Shown in pieces: positions 25,650 through 33,627 of a stretch of 64,000 bases of DNA. Source of the stretch: Simiduia curdlanivorans. GTDB taxonomy: Bacteria > Pseudomonadota > Gammaproteobacteria > Pseudomonadales > Cellvibrionaceae. The translations under genes were made by a program, and so were the position numbers. The notes beneath the pieces are model-generated. The model did not search any database, was not told where the DNA came from, and saw only the letters and a list, made by a program, of their open reading frames with translations. Position 1 is the first letter of the stretch. Every line of letters starts with the position of its first letter. Location: contig NZ_JAUFQG010000006.1 of the NCBI RefSeq assembly GCF_030409605.1, positions 868,001-932,000 on the forward strand. The letters are read 5' to 3'.

Positions 25650-27185
25650 TCACCAGCGCTTATCTTCGAGTCGAAAACTACCATGTACGGATTTACTGGC
25701 GCCAGCCGATTGAAGCTCACTGACGGAGAAAACCAATAGTGATGTGGCCTTAATATTTAACGCCTTATCGTCACCAATCACTGTTGCACCGGCGAAATCG
25801 ATACGACTCCCCTGAACGAGCGCCGCTTTTTTACCGCGAATCAACAGGTTTGTGGCCAAGACGACGGATTCATCGCTACTAAAGCTACGACCTTCGCTCT
25901 CTAATCTAACATTTCTAAGCTCGACAAGACTGTGTGAAACGCTAAGGCTTTCGGCGTGTACATTATCCAATAAAATATTCTCACACTTATTCAACGTGAT
26001 GTTTTTGTAGGTACCGGTGATCACACGATCACGACAATGTTTTAATACAAGATCAGAATTCATGGTCGAATCCGAAGGCCGCCGATACCTAAAGTCATCC
26101 TCGGCAACGCCCTGTAGCCTGTTTAACAACCACGCGTTGAACAATTCAGTATGGCTAGCCATGGGAACATGCTCGGCGTCAGGGAAAATACTCAATTGCG
26201 CACCGGCAATTTGCTGCTGAAGCAAATAACCCGTGCGTAACGGCGCAACCGTATCCTGAGCGCCCCATAGGATGGCGGTTGGCACTGTCACTTGTGAAAA
26301 ACGCTTGGAAAAATCTGTTTGCACAAGCGCCAATGCGGCATTGCTATTGGGCGATTGACCAACCACGGCATCGCGTATTCGATTGTTAGCGAGCACCGCC
26401 GTTGGATCACCCAATAAACTCACGCGCTCGATCATAGACTCGGCAAAATCTACCGCACTGGCACTGGGTGAACGAATAATATGGGGTAGCTGCTCTAAGG
26501 GCACAGGCGCGGTGGCGAGGGATTTAACAAAGGCCGTGCGCTCCAGAATGCCAGCGGCATCAACCAGAATGAGTTGACGTAATTGTGGGCCAGATACGGG
26601 CTGAACACTGGACCTTTGGCTGGCGAAATATAAGCTCACCGCAGCGCCCATTGAGTGGCCCACTAGGTACACATCGTCGTGTGCAAATTCTGCAATCAAA
26701 CCCTCGAGCACAGCGGCATAATTTTCCGGCGAGTAGTCACCCATGGGTAAGGCCGAGCGCCCAAAGCCGGGTAGATCTAGCGCCACCACGTGAAAACGTG
26801 CGGCCAAGGCAGGAATCACCGGCAACCAATCGAGCATGCCCTTCTGCCCTAAGCCATGCACCAAGATAACGGTTGGGCCATTATTACTGCCCGCTTCTAA
26901 AACGGCCATGGGCGAATGCCATACGGCGTCTTGGTGATAACCTAAACGCCACTGATGTTCTTGTGCAGCTAACACCAGAGGATCGGCGGGATCAAAGGTT
27001 GGGGTTGGGTAATCCGGGGTTTGATCGTCGCGCTGCAGAAACTTGCGCTCGAGATCTTCGCTCACTTCATGAACGGCGTCTTTGGTCCTTTGCCACCAGC
27101 TTTCTGCAAACAGCTGCGAGGGAAAGGAAATCAGTAACACGCCTATAAAAACAATAAAGGGGACTTGCCCCACACGACTAGACAC
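25650..27185 (-). CDS. Secreted alpha/beta hydrolase with C-terminal beta-solenoid-like region
   Basis: A 511-residue protein with a Sec signal peptide (about 1-27, ending FAES) and an alpha/beta hydrolase domain (about 80-350). Triad candidates are Ser in GHSMG, Asp in GAQDTV and His in DAEHVP; the oxyanion motif HGLG is present. The last 135 residues are unrelated to the hydrolase fold. They read as short repeating beta strands (ITGTYKNITLNKCENILLDNV...), as in a small beta-solenoid, perhaps for adhesion or oligomerisation. Substrate unknown, possibly lipid or ester. Confidence 0.8.
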   Translation of the reverse strand: MSSRVGQVPFIVFIGVLLISFPSQLFAESWWQRTKDAVHEVSEDLERKFLQRDDQTPDYPTPTFDPADPLVLAAQEHQWRLGYHQDAVWHSPMAVLEAGSNNGPTVILVHGLGQKGMLDWLPVIPALAARFHVVALDLPGFGRSALPMGDYSPENYAAVLEGLIAEFAHDDVYLVGHSMGAAVSLYFASQRSSVQPVSGPQLRQLILVDAAGILERTAFVKSLATAPVPLEQLPHIIRSPSASAVDFAESMIERVSLLGDPTAVLANNRIRDAVVGQSPNSNAALALVQTDFSKRFSQVTVPTAILWGAQDTVAPLRTGYLLQQQIAGAQLSIFPDAEHVPMASHTELFNAWLLNRLQGVAEDDFRYRRPSDSTMNSDLVLKHCRDRVITGTYKNITLNKCENILLDNVHAESLSVSHSLVELRNVRLESEGRSFSSDESVVLATNLLIRGKKAALVQGSRIDFAGATVIGDDKALNIKATSLLVFSVSELQSAGASKSVHGSFRLEDKRW

Positions 27186-27300
27186 AAAAAATCCCTTTCT
27201 AAATAAACCTCACGCACAACACGCGATTTTAAATTCTGAAAACCCTAGTAGCACTGGTAACCTTAACGCTAGCTTGTGACTCGTCGGAGCCGGCCCCCGC

Positions 27301-27350
27301 CTTGTAGCTTGTAGCTTGTAGCTTGTAGCTTGTAGCTTGTAGCTTGTAGC
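27301..27350. repeat. Seven tandem CTTGTAG heptamers
   Basis: CTTGTAG is repeated seven times without interruption (27301-27349) just downstream of the minus-strand hda gene. A GGCCCCCGC motif precedes the array; a similar one is near the related repeat at 55590. It belongs to a dispersed family also found at 17647-17732. There are no spacers, so it is not a CRISPR array. Confidence 0.9.
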
Positions 27351-27354
27351 AAAA

Positions 27355-28074
27355 TCATTGCCCCAACACCTGCTTAACAAAAGGGATGGTGAGTTTACGC
27401 TTCTCCCGCAAGCTCGCCTTATCTAACTGATCCAGTAACTTAAATAACTGATCGAGGTCGCGCGGTACTCGCTGGATAATGTAGCTCGCCACTTCATCGG
27501 CCAACTGCAGGCCGCGCACTTCCGCGCGCTTTTGCAGAGCAACGGCTTTTTCCACGTCGGTTAATAAATGCAACTGACAACTTAAACCCCACTGCAGGCG
27601 CGACTTTAAATCGGCTAGCTGGATCGTTAAGTGCGCGGGGTTTTCGGCACTGGTTATCAATAACGGAACGCCGGCATCGCGCAACCGATTAAACAGATGG
27701 AACAGTGCACGCTCCCACTGCGGGATACCCGCTATGACGTGCACATCGTCTAAACACACCAAATCCAAGTATTCCAATCCCGCCAATAAACTGTCGATCG
27801 CTTCGGTTTCGAAGGCATAGTCTCGCACCGAAAGCAGCGGCAAATACTGCACCTGCAGGCCGCGATTAGACGCCTCCACACACAGCGCTTGCGCCAAATG
27901 GCTGCGTCCGACGCCACCCCACAAACAAACAAACTGCTCGGCGTCGCGCTGCAATAAATTGCGCACGGTTTGCACGGCAAAAGCATTGGCTGATTGAGCG
28001 GAAGTATAAAAGTTATCGAATTGGGCATCGTCGTTTAACCCGATGCCCAAGGGCAGTTGCTGCGGTACAGACAT
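27355..28074 (-). CDS. hda: DnaA regulatory inactivator Hda
   Basis: A 239-residue AAA+ protein that, bound to the DNA-loaded sliding clamp, stimulates ATP hydrolysis by DnaA and so prevents over-initiation. The N-terminal clamp-binding peptide is QQLPLGI (residues 5-11). The Walker A-like WGGVGRSHLAQA and Walker B CLDDVHVI are present. It is the second gene of a minus-strand pair with the DUF2066 gene 11 bases upstream, a conserved arrangement facing purM. Confidence 0.92.
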   Translation of the reverse strand: MSVPQQLPLGIGLNDDAQFDNFYTSAQSANAFAVQTVRNLLQRDAEQFVCLWGGVGRSHLAQALCVEASNRGLQVQYLPLLSVRDYAFETEAIDSLLAGLEYLDLVCLDDVHVIAGIPQWERALFHLFNRLRDAGVPLLITSAENPAHLTIQLADLKSRLQWGLSCQLHLLTDVEKAVALQKRAEVRGLQLADEVASYIIQRVPRDLDQLFKLLDQLDKASLREKRKLTIPFVKQVLGQ

Positions 28075-28085
28075 GCAACTACACC

Positions 28086-29168
28086 TTAGCGATGCCAGCG
28101 ATAAATCAGCGGGTTAGTTTCCGAGCCGTCGGGGGCTATCAAGGTTTGCATCGGCACCAGCTTTTTATCTAATTCAAAGGCGCGCTGTAAATGCGACAAG
28201 TCCGACTCGGGATAAAGCGCAATCCACAAGCTTTCGCCTTCGGCCTTTACCAGCTGGGTTGAGCGCAAGGCTTCGTGATTTTCCAAATAAGTTAAAATTT
28301 CGCGGTATTGATCGAAACTGTTGATGTCGCTGATATGCGCCATCAATAGGGTATTGGCTTCGCGCCCGGGCACAATGGCGTAGCGCGCGGCTAGCTTGTT
28401 TGCAATTTCATCAATCATAGGGGCCGCCAACATGGCTTCGTTGTCACCCCGTGAGTCTAGCAGCTCTGAATTTTCACCGTCTAACCACTGCCACACTCCG
28501 CGCAATTCACCACTACTGGTGCGGCTGTAGCGCCCCACCACAATCACATTGGGTTGATAGCGAAACGAGGCAGTCTTTAAGGTCTCTGGGCTAAATTGCC
28601 AAAGTTGCTCAGTACTAATCGCCATTTGATCTTCTAAGTCCCAGAGCGGAAACGCTAAGGGCAAGCCGCGCCGCAAGGCCTCGGCGCGCAATTGTCCATG
28701 CACCTCAGCTTTGGTTACCACGGCGCGGCCATCGGGCCACTGGTCTTCCACTAACCAAACCAAAACGCTGGGTCGGTTGCTGGGCCAAATGGGCAGCTGT
28801 AACTTACGCAGTAATTTTTCGACGGCGACCTCAGAGAAGGTAAATACCAACTCAAAGGCGTCCACTTCACGGCCATCGTCTTGTACCAAAGTCTGGGTCG
28901 AGCGGTTGTAGCCAAATTGCAGCACATAGTTTTGCGCCTGCTTTAAATAGCCGGCGAGCTCTGCACTTTCGCCTATTTGGGTGTCACCCGTTACCCGCAC
29001 CAGTAACTGCGCCAGCGCTTGGCTTGCGGCCTCGTTGCGCTCTTTGGCCTGCTGGCTAGCCACCAAGGTATTGACCTTGTACAAATCAACCAATTGTTGG
29101 GCCACAGCGCCGTAGGACGCGCACAACACCGTTATGAATAGAGCAACGGCCGCCAAAACTGATCTCAT
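28086..29168 (-). CDS. DUF2066 family exported protein
   Basis: A 360-residue protein with a signal peptide (MRSVLAAVALFITVLCAS, to about AVAQQ), placing it in the periplasm or envelope. It matches the DUF2066 family, conserved next to hda and purM in many gammaproteobacteria, with unknown function. The ATG at 29168 is chosen because GGAGG lies 5 bases before it. It is co-directional with hda and divergent from purM. Confidence 0.85.
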   Translation of the reverse strand: MRSVLAAVALFITVLCASYGAVAQQLVDLYKVNTLVASQQAKERNEAASQALAQLLVRVTGDTQIGESAELAGYLKQAQNYVLQFGYNRSTQTLVQDDGREVDAFELVFTFSEVAVEKLLRKLQLPIWPSNRPSVLVWLVEDQWPDGRAVVTKAEVHGQLRAEALRRGLPLAFPLWDLEDQMAISTEQLWQFSPETLKTASFRYQPNVIVVGRYSRTSSGELRGVWQWLDGENSELLDSRGDNEAMLAAPMIDEIANKLAARYAIVPGREANTLLMAHISDINSFDQYREILTYLENHEALRSTQLVKAEGESLWIALYPESDLSHLQRAFELDKKLVPMQTLIAPDGSETNPLIYRWHR

Positions 29169-29301
29169 CTGTGCCTCCAATCGGCAGGTCTAAAGCGCGC
29201 CATTGTAACAGTCTCGGCACCGCATAACAGCGCAACAAATGGCGACTAAGCCTCAGGCTCGAAGGCCAGTTACCGGCTTTGTGTGAAAATCAGGCAAAAG
29301 G

Positions 29302-29331
29302 CTGCCATCGGCCCCTACAAACTGCTAGAAT
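29302..29331 (+). promoter_or_regulatory. Possible promoter of purM
   Basis: TAGAAT (29326-29331) resembles a -10 hexamer. An 18-base spacer separates it from CTGCCA (29302-29307), which matches TTGACA at four of six. No PurR operator is recognised. Confidence 0.35.
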
Positions 29332-29370
29332 GCTCGCCTTTTTTTCCAACCCGATTTCCGGAAAGCGCCC

Positions 29371-30429
29371 ATGAGTACTGATAAGCCCCAAGCCCCGCAA
29401 TCTTTAAGCTACAAAGACGCTGGTGTCGACATAGAAGCCGGCGATGCGTTGGTTGAACGCATTAAAAGTGTTGCGGCGCGCACCCGTCGCCCAGAGGTCA
29501 TGGCTGGCTTAGGTGGCTTTGGCGCACTGTGTGAAATTCCCGAGGGCTACAAACAGCCAGTATTGGTCAGCGGCACCGATGGCGTGGGCACTAAGTTGCG
29601 CCTAGCCATGGAACTGGACAACCACGACACCATTGGCGTCGATTTGGTGGCCATGTGTGTTAACGACCTAGTGGTCGCCGGCGCCGAGCCGCTGTTCTTC
29701 CTCGACTACTACGCCACCGGCAAGCTCAACGTCGATATCGCGGAAAAAGTCGTGATCGGCATTGGCGAAGGCTGTGATTTGGCCGGCTGCTCCTTGGTGG
29801 GTGGTGAAACCGCCGAGATGCCTGGCATGTATGAAGGCGAAGACTACGACCTCGCAGGTTTCTGCGTCGGCGTGGTGGAAAAAGCCGACATTATTGACGG
29901 CAGCAAGGTAAAAGCCGGCAACCTGTTGTTAGCCCTGCCCTCCTCTGGCCCCCACTCCAACGGCTACTCGTTAATCCGTAAAATTATCGAAGTCAGCAAC
30001 GCCGACCTGAATCAGGAATTAGACGGCAGCCCTATCAGCGAGCTGTTAATGGCGCCCACACGCATTTACGTTAAAGCCCTGCTTAGCCTAATCAAAGGCT
30101 CGCAAGTCAATGCCATGGCCCATATCACCGGCGGCGGCATCACGGAAAACATCCCACGGGTTCTGCCTAAAGGCACCAAGGCCGTTATCGACCTCAACAG
30201 CTGGGATCTGCCACCGGTGTTCAAGTGGCTGCAAGCTAACGGCAATGTGGCTGCGCGCGAAATGTTCCGCACCTTTAACTGCGGTGTGGGCATGGTGATT
30301 GCCATCCCAACCGAGTGCAAAGATGAAGCCCTAACATTGCTGCGCAATGCCGGCGAGCAACCTTTCATTATTGGCAATATTGCCGATGCCACTGCCGACG
30401 AGCCACAGGTAGAGCTGAAAGGCTTGTAA
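29371..30429 (+). CDS. purM: Phosphoribosylformylglycinamidine cyclo-ligase PurM
   Basis: A 352-residue cytoplasmic enzyme of purine synthesis that closes the imidazole ring of AIR using ATP. It has the N-terminal SYKDAGVDIEAGDALVERIK, GTDGVGTKLRLA and VGGETAEMPGMY motifs, GPHSNGYSL and the C-terminal HITGGGITENIPR. The length equals the family norm. It is followed two bases later by purN. Confidence 0.96.
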   Translation: MSTDKPQAPQSLSYKDAGVDIEAGDALVERIKSVAARTRRPEVMAGLGGFGALCEIPEGYKQPVLVSGTDGVGTKLRLAMELDNHDTIGVDLVAMCVNDLVVAGAEPLFFLDYYATGKLNVDIAEKVVIGIGEGCDLAGCSLVGGETAEMPGMYEGEDYDLAGFCVGVVEKADIIDGSKVKAGNLLLALPSSGPHSNGYSLIRKIIEVSNADLNQELDGSPISELLMAPTRIYVKALLSLIKGSQVNAMAHITGGGITENIPRVLPKGTKAVIDLNSWDLPPVFKWLQANGNVAAREMFRTFNCGVGMVIAIPTECKDEALTLLRNAGEQPFIIGNIADATADEPQVELKGL

Positions 30430-30431
30430 GT

Positions 30432-31088
30432 ATGAGCCCACTTCCCCGCGTTGTGGTGCTGCTGTCTGGCAGCGGCACCAACCTGCAGGCGCTAATCGAC
30501 AGTGCCGCTAAATCTGAACTTGGCGCGCAACTGGTTGGCGTTATTAGCAATCGCCCGGCCGCCTTCGGCCTCGAGCGTGCCGCCAAGGCAGGCATTGCCA
30601 CGCGCCTTGTCGACCATACGTTGTTCGACAGCCGCGAAGCCTTCGACACGGCGCTAATGGCTGAAATTGACCTGTTCAAACCCGACATCGTGGTACTGGC
30701 TGGCTTTATGCGCATCCTCACACCCGCCTTTACCGAGCACTATTTGGGAAAAATGTTGAACATTCATCCCTCGCTGTTGCCCAAGTTCCAAGGTTTGCAC
30801 ACACATCAACGCGCGATAGACGCGGGTGATAATTGTCACGGTGTTACCGTACACTTTGTCACCGCCGAGTTAGATGGTGGGCCAGCGGCCATTCAAGCCA
30901 TTGTTCCTATTGAAAAACAGGACGATGCCGCCAGCCTCGCCCAGCGCGTGCAAGTGCAAGAACACATCATTTACCCAATGGCTGTGAACTGGTTAGCTTC
31001 AGGTCGGTTGCGCTACCAAGCGGGAAAAGCTTGGCTAGATGAATCGCCACTACCTGTACAGGGCTTTCAGATAGACAGCCGGCTCTGA
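30432..31088 (+). CDS. purN: Phosphoribosylglycinamide formyltransferase PurN
   Basis: A 218-residue folate-dependent formyltransferase for the third step of purine synthesis. GSGTNLQALID near the start binds the ribose phosphate. The catalytic region is NIHPSLLPKFQG with the active-site Asn and His, and the later Asp lies in TAELDGGP. It shares an operon with purM and precedes a DUF3108 gene by 12 bases. Confidence 0.96.
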   Translation: MSPLPRVVVLLSGSGTNLQALIDSAAKSELGAQLVGVISNRPAAFGLERAAKAGIATRLVDHTLFDSREAFDTALMAEIDLFKPDIVVLAGFMRILTPAFTEHYLGKMLNIHPSLLPKFQGLHTHQRAIDAGDNCHGVTVHFVTAELDGGPAAIQAIVPIEKQDDAASLAQRVQVQEHIIYPMAVNWLASGRLRYQAGKAWLDESPLPVQGFQIDSRL

Positions 31089-31100
31089 TAGGACGCAGGC

Positions 31101-31988
31101 ATGAAACTGGGCAACACCGTGGCACTGGCCACCTTAATAGCACTCTGTAGCACCACAGCAGTCAACTCGGCGTTGGCACAACCCACACTCAAAGGTGGCA
31201 CAGCGCCTGCAACAACTGACGCCGTGGCAACACCGGCTGCAGCAATCTTGGCAGACGTAACTCAGGTAGCGCCTGAGGCAGATGCCCAAACCGAGACAGA
31301 AACCAGCGCCGAGGCGCCAGCTGCCGTCACGCCATGGGCGCTACCGAAACCCTTCAAGGCCACCTACAAGACCAAACTCTACGGCATCAAGCTCACCGCC
31401 ACCCGGGAACTCAAGCAGCAGGAAGACGGGCGCTGGTTCTTGCGCTTTGACATCGACTCTTGGGTCGCGGGGCTTAAAGAGCGCTCGGTGTTTGAATGGA
31501 ACAATCAGGGCCATGCCATCACCCACCGCTATGAATACCACCGCTCGGGCCTAGCACCCGACCGCGATGTCGTCATCGCGTTTAACTGGGACAAACGCCG
31601 CGTCGTCAACTCGCTCAACAGCGAGGAAGATTGGAGCATGGCCATTCCAGATGGTACCCTAGACAAACTCAACGCCACCATGCAAATTCGCGCCGATCTA
31701 ATCAACGGCCGCAGCGACCTATCCTATGACGTCGCCGATGGCGGCAAGCTTAAGAATTTCACCTTCGCCATCGATCGCGAGGAGACAATACGAACGCCCG
31801 TAGGCGAATTAGACACGGTAGTGATCAAAACGATTCGAAAAAACAAAGCGCGAGAAACCTACACCTATTTTGCTAAAGACTGGGATTATGTGTTGGTGCG
31901 CATCTCGCAAAAAGAACCCAATGGCGACAGCGCTTCTGTGGATATCCAAGAAGGCTGGGTAGACGGCACCAAGATTGTCGGTCGCTAA
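31101..31988 (+). CDS. DUF3108 family exported protein
   Basis: A 295-residue protein with an N-terminal signal peptide (to about ALAQP) and an Ala/Thr/Pro/Glu-rich linker (about 30-80). The DUF3108 domain follows, starting LPKPFKATYKTKLYGI and containing WVAGLKERSVFEW and TIRTPVGELDTVVIKT. It is probably periplasmic. It is conserved next to purMN in related bacteria; the function is unknown. Confidence 0.85.
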   Translation: MKLGNTVALATLIALCSTTAVNSALAQPTLKGGTAPATTDAVATPAAAILADVTQVAPEADAQTETETSAEAPAAVTPWALPKPFKATYKTKLYGIKLTATRELKQQEDGRWFLRFDIDSWVAGLKERSVFEWNNQGHAITHRYEYHRSGLAPDRDVVIAFNWDKRRVVNSLNSEEDWSMAIPDGTLDKLNATMQIRADLINGRSDLSYDVADGGKLKNFTFAIDREETIRTPVGELDTVVIKTIRKNKARETYTYFAKDWDYVLVRISQKEPNGDSASVDIQEGWVDGTKIVGR

Positions 31989-32053
31989 CTCAAGGGCTTA
32001 ACCGCAAGCCCACCAGTAAACCCCCTAAACTCTTTAACCAAATAGGATTGCTC

Positions 32054-32542
32054 ATGAACATCGCCGACAAATTAGTCGCCAGCATTCACTACACCCTCAC
32101 GAACGACGAAGGCGAAGTGATCGACTCTTCCGCCGGTCATGAACCACTGGATTACATTCAGGGCTTGGGCAACATCATTCCCGGTCTGGAAAACGCACTC
32201 AACGGCAAAGCCGTTGGCGACAAGCTGCAAGTGGTAATCGAGCCCATCGACGGCTACGGCGAATACAATGCCGAACTCGTCCAAGAACTGCCACGCACCA
32301 TGTTCGAAGGTGTAGACACCATCGAAGTCGGCATGGCTTTCCAAGCGCAAACGGCTGCGGGCATGCAAGTTGTTGAAGTCAAAGAAGTGGACGACGAAAC
32401 CGTCACTATCGATGGCAACCATCAGCTCGCAGGTCAACGCTTACATTTCGATGTAGAAGTTGTCGCTATACGCGAAGCCAGTGCCGACGAGTTATCGCAC
32501 GGCCACGTGCACGCGGCCGGCGGTTGTGGCCACGATCACTAA
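32054..32542 (+). CDS. slyD: SlyD-type FKBP peptidyl-prolyl isomerase
   Basis: A 162-residue FKBP-family isomerase and chaperone with the inserted flap typical of SlyD (ITIDGNHQLAGQ...LHFDVEV variant: VTIDGNHQLAGQRLHFDVE). The short C-terminal tail HGHVHAAGGCGHDH is His- and Cys-rich and should bind nickel or zinc. The length is like the Pseudomonas form and shorter than E. coli SlyD, which has a longer tail. The ATG at 32054 is preferred, with AGGA seven bases before it. Confidence 0.9.
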   Translation: MNIADKLVASIHYTLTNDEGEVIDSSAGHEPLDYIQGLGNIIPGLENALNGKAVGDKLQVVIEPIDGYGEYNAELVQELPRTMFEGVDTIEVGMAFQAQTAAGMQVVEVKEVDDETVTIDGNHQLAGQRLHFDVEVVAIREASADELSHGHVHAAGGCGHDH

Positions 32543-32554
32543 GTCTTTAGTTTA

Positions 32555-32573
32555 GGCCCGCGCTATGCGGGCC
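32555..32573 (+). terminator. Hairpin terminator after slyD
   Basis: GGCCCGC (32555-32561) and GCGGGCC (32567-32573) form a 7-bp stem with a 5-base loop. The following bases are TCTCCCC, so the T-run is poor. Confidence 0.6.
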
Positions 32574-32705
32574 TCTCCCCCCAAACTTGTCATCACAACC
32601 GCCACACTTACCCCAGCTTCCCCAACATATTTCAGTCGAAAAGAAAAAATCGTCTTTTCTACTATACTGGTGCCGACACAGTCACCAACTGTAGAAAGGA
32701 TTCCC

Positions 32706-32879
32706 ATGCCAAAAGCAAATAATCTGGGTGATCATGCCCCTGTATCCCGACGGGAAGAACGCTATGCGTTCTTTGCCCTCGCCTTTTGTGCCGCTCCTAT
32801 AGCCACAGTACTGATCGTCGGAAGCTATGGTTTCGCTGTCTGGATAAGCCAAATACTGTCGGGTCCGCCGAGCTACTAG
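32706..32879 (+). CDS. napE: Periplasmic nitrate reductase accessory protein NapE
   Basis: A 57-residue membrane protein matching NapE: REERYAFFALAFCAAP, then a single helix and the family ending VWISQILSGPP. Its role is unclear but it is linked to nap operons. ATG at 32706 follows AAGGA. A -10-like TATACT lies at 32663-32668. No FNR-like site is recognised in the upstream 160 bases. First gene of napEFDABC. Confidence 0.88.
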   Translation: MPKANNLGDHAPVSRREERYAFFALAFCAAPIATVLIVGSYGFAVWISQILSGPPSY

Positions 32880-32884
32880 ACCCT

Positions 32885-33355
32885 ATGTCAACGCTAAGTC
32901 GTCGACAACTTATCCGCGGCACCAAGACACAAGCCGCACCGTCTCTGCCTTGGACAGACCAAGCGCAGATTATCGACGCATGCACGCGCTGCGGAGATTG
33001 TATTAGCGCCTGCGAAGAAAGCATCATCATAAAAGCCGACGGTGGTTTTCCACGCATCGACTTTAATCTCGGCGGCTGTACCGGCTGCGAAAAATGTTTA
33101 GAGGTATGCGAAGCGCCCGTGTTTAGCGCAGTAAATGGCCCCATGTGGTCGAGCACAATTGTCATCAACAACCTGTGCCTAACGCACAGCGGCGTCTACT
33201 GCCAAAGCTGCCGCGACAGTTGCGACCGCAAAGCCATTACTTTTTCAAGAGCCAGCATACCCTCTCCCCTACTCGACACCGATGCGTGTAACAGCTGCGG
33301 TGCCTGCATAAGCGTCTGCCCCACGGAGGCCATTCAATGGCAACAAGCCGAATAG
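32885..33355 (+). CDS. napF: Ferredoxin-type protein NapF
   Basis: A 156-residue cytoplasmic iron-sulfur protein that assists NapA maturation. Cysteine groups for 4Fe-4S clusters are CTRCGDCISAC, CTGCEKCLEVC, CQSCRDSC and CNSCGACISVCP. The N-terminus LSRRQLIRG is family-typical. It starts 5 bases after napE and overlaps napD by 19 bases. Confidence 0.92.
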   Translation: MSTLSRRQLIRGTKTQAAPSLPWTDQAQIIDACTRCGDCISACEESIIIKADGGFPRIDFNLGGCTGCEKCLEVCEAPVFSAVNGPMWSSTIVINNLCLTHSGVYCQSCRDSCDRKAITFSRASIPSPLLDTDACNSCGACISVCPTEAIQWQQAE

Positions 33356-33627
33356 AACCAGCACACCATATCGCCAGCTTAGTCATACAGTTCAAAGCTG
33401 AGCATAGAGCGGCCTTACATCAATTCATTGACAACTTTACCGGCGCAGAAATTGGTGTTGAAGAAAATTCCAAAATGGTGGTTTTAATTACTTCAGACAA
33501 CCAACAAACCATTGTTGATTTCATTGATCAAGTACAACTCAGAACCGGCGTACTTTCCGCAAACTTGGTTTATCACTTCAACGAAGCAGAAACCTCAACA
33601 CAGGGAGCCCAAAATGAAACGGCGTGA
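33337..33627 (+). CDS. napD: NapA-signal-peptide chaperone NapD
   Basis: A 96-residue cytoplasmic chaperone with a ferredoxin-like fold, binding the twin-arginine signal of NapA until the cofactor is inserted. The HIASLVIQ start and the EIGVEENSKMVVLI segment match the family. GGAGG precedes its ATG inside the end of napF. It overlaps napA by 14 bases. Confidence 0.9.
   Translation: MATSRIEPAHHIASLVIQFKAEHRAALHQFIDNFTGAEIGVEENSKMVVLITSDNQQTIVDFIDQVQLRTGVLSANLVYHFNEAETSTQGAQNETA

Noticed and set aside
25282..25713. 143-codon frame with KPIK repeats
   Set aside because: Overlaps the VF530-type gene in another frame and the end of the convergent hydrolase; the KPIK pattern comes from the 15-bp tandem repeat.
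27301..27350. CRISPR array
   Set aside because: The units are 7 bases without spacers; no cas gene lies in the window.
32543..32705. FNR/Anr site upstream of napE
   Set aside because: No sequence with fewer than several mismatches to TTGAT-N4-ATCAA was found; nap must be controlled otherwise or by a more distant site.
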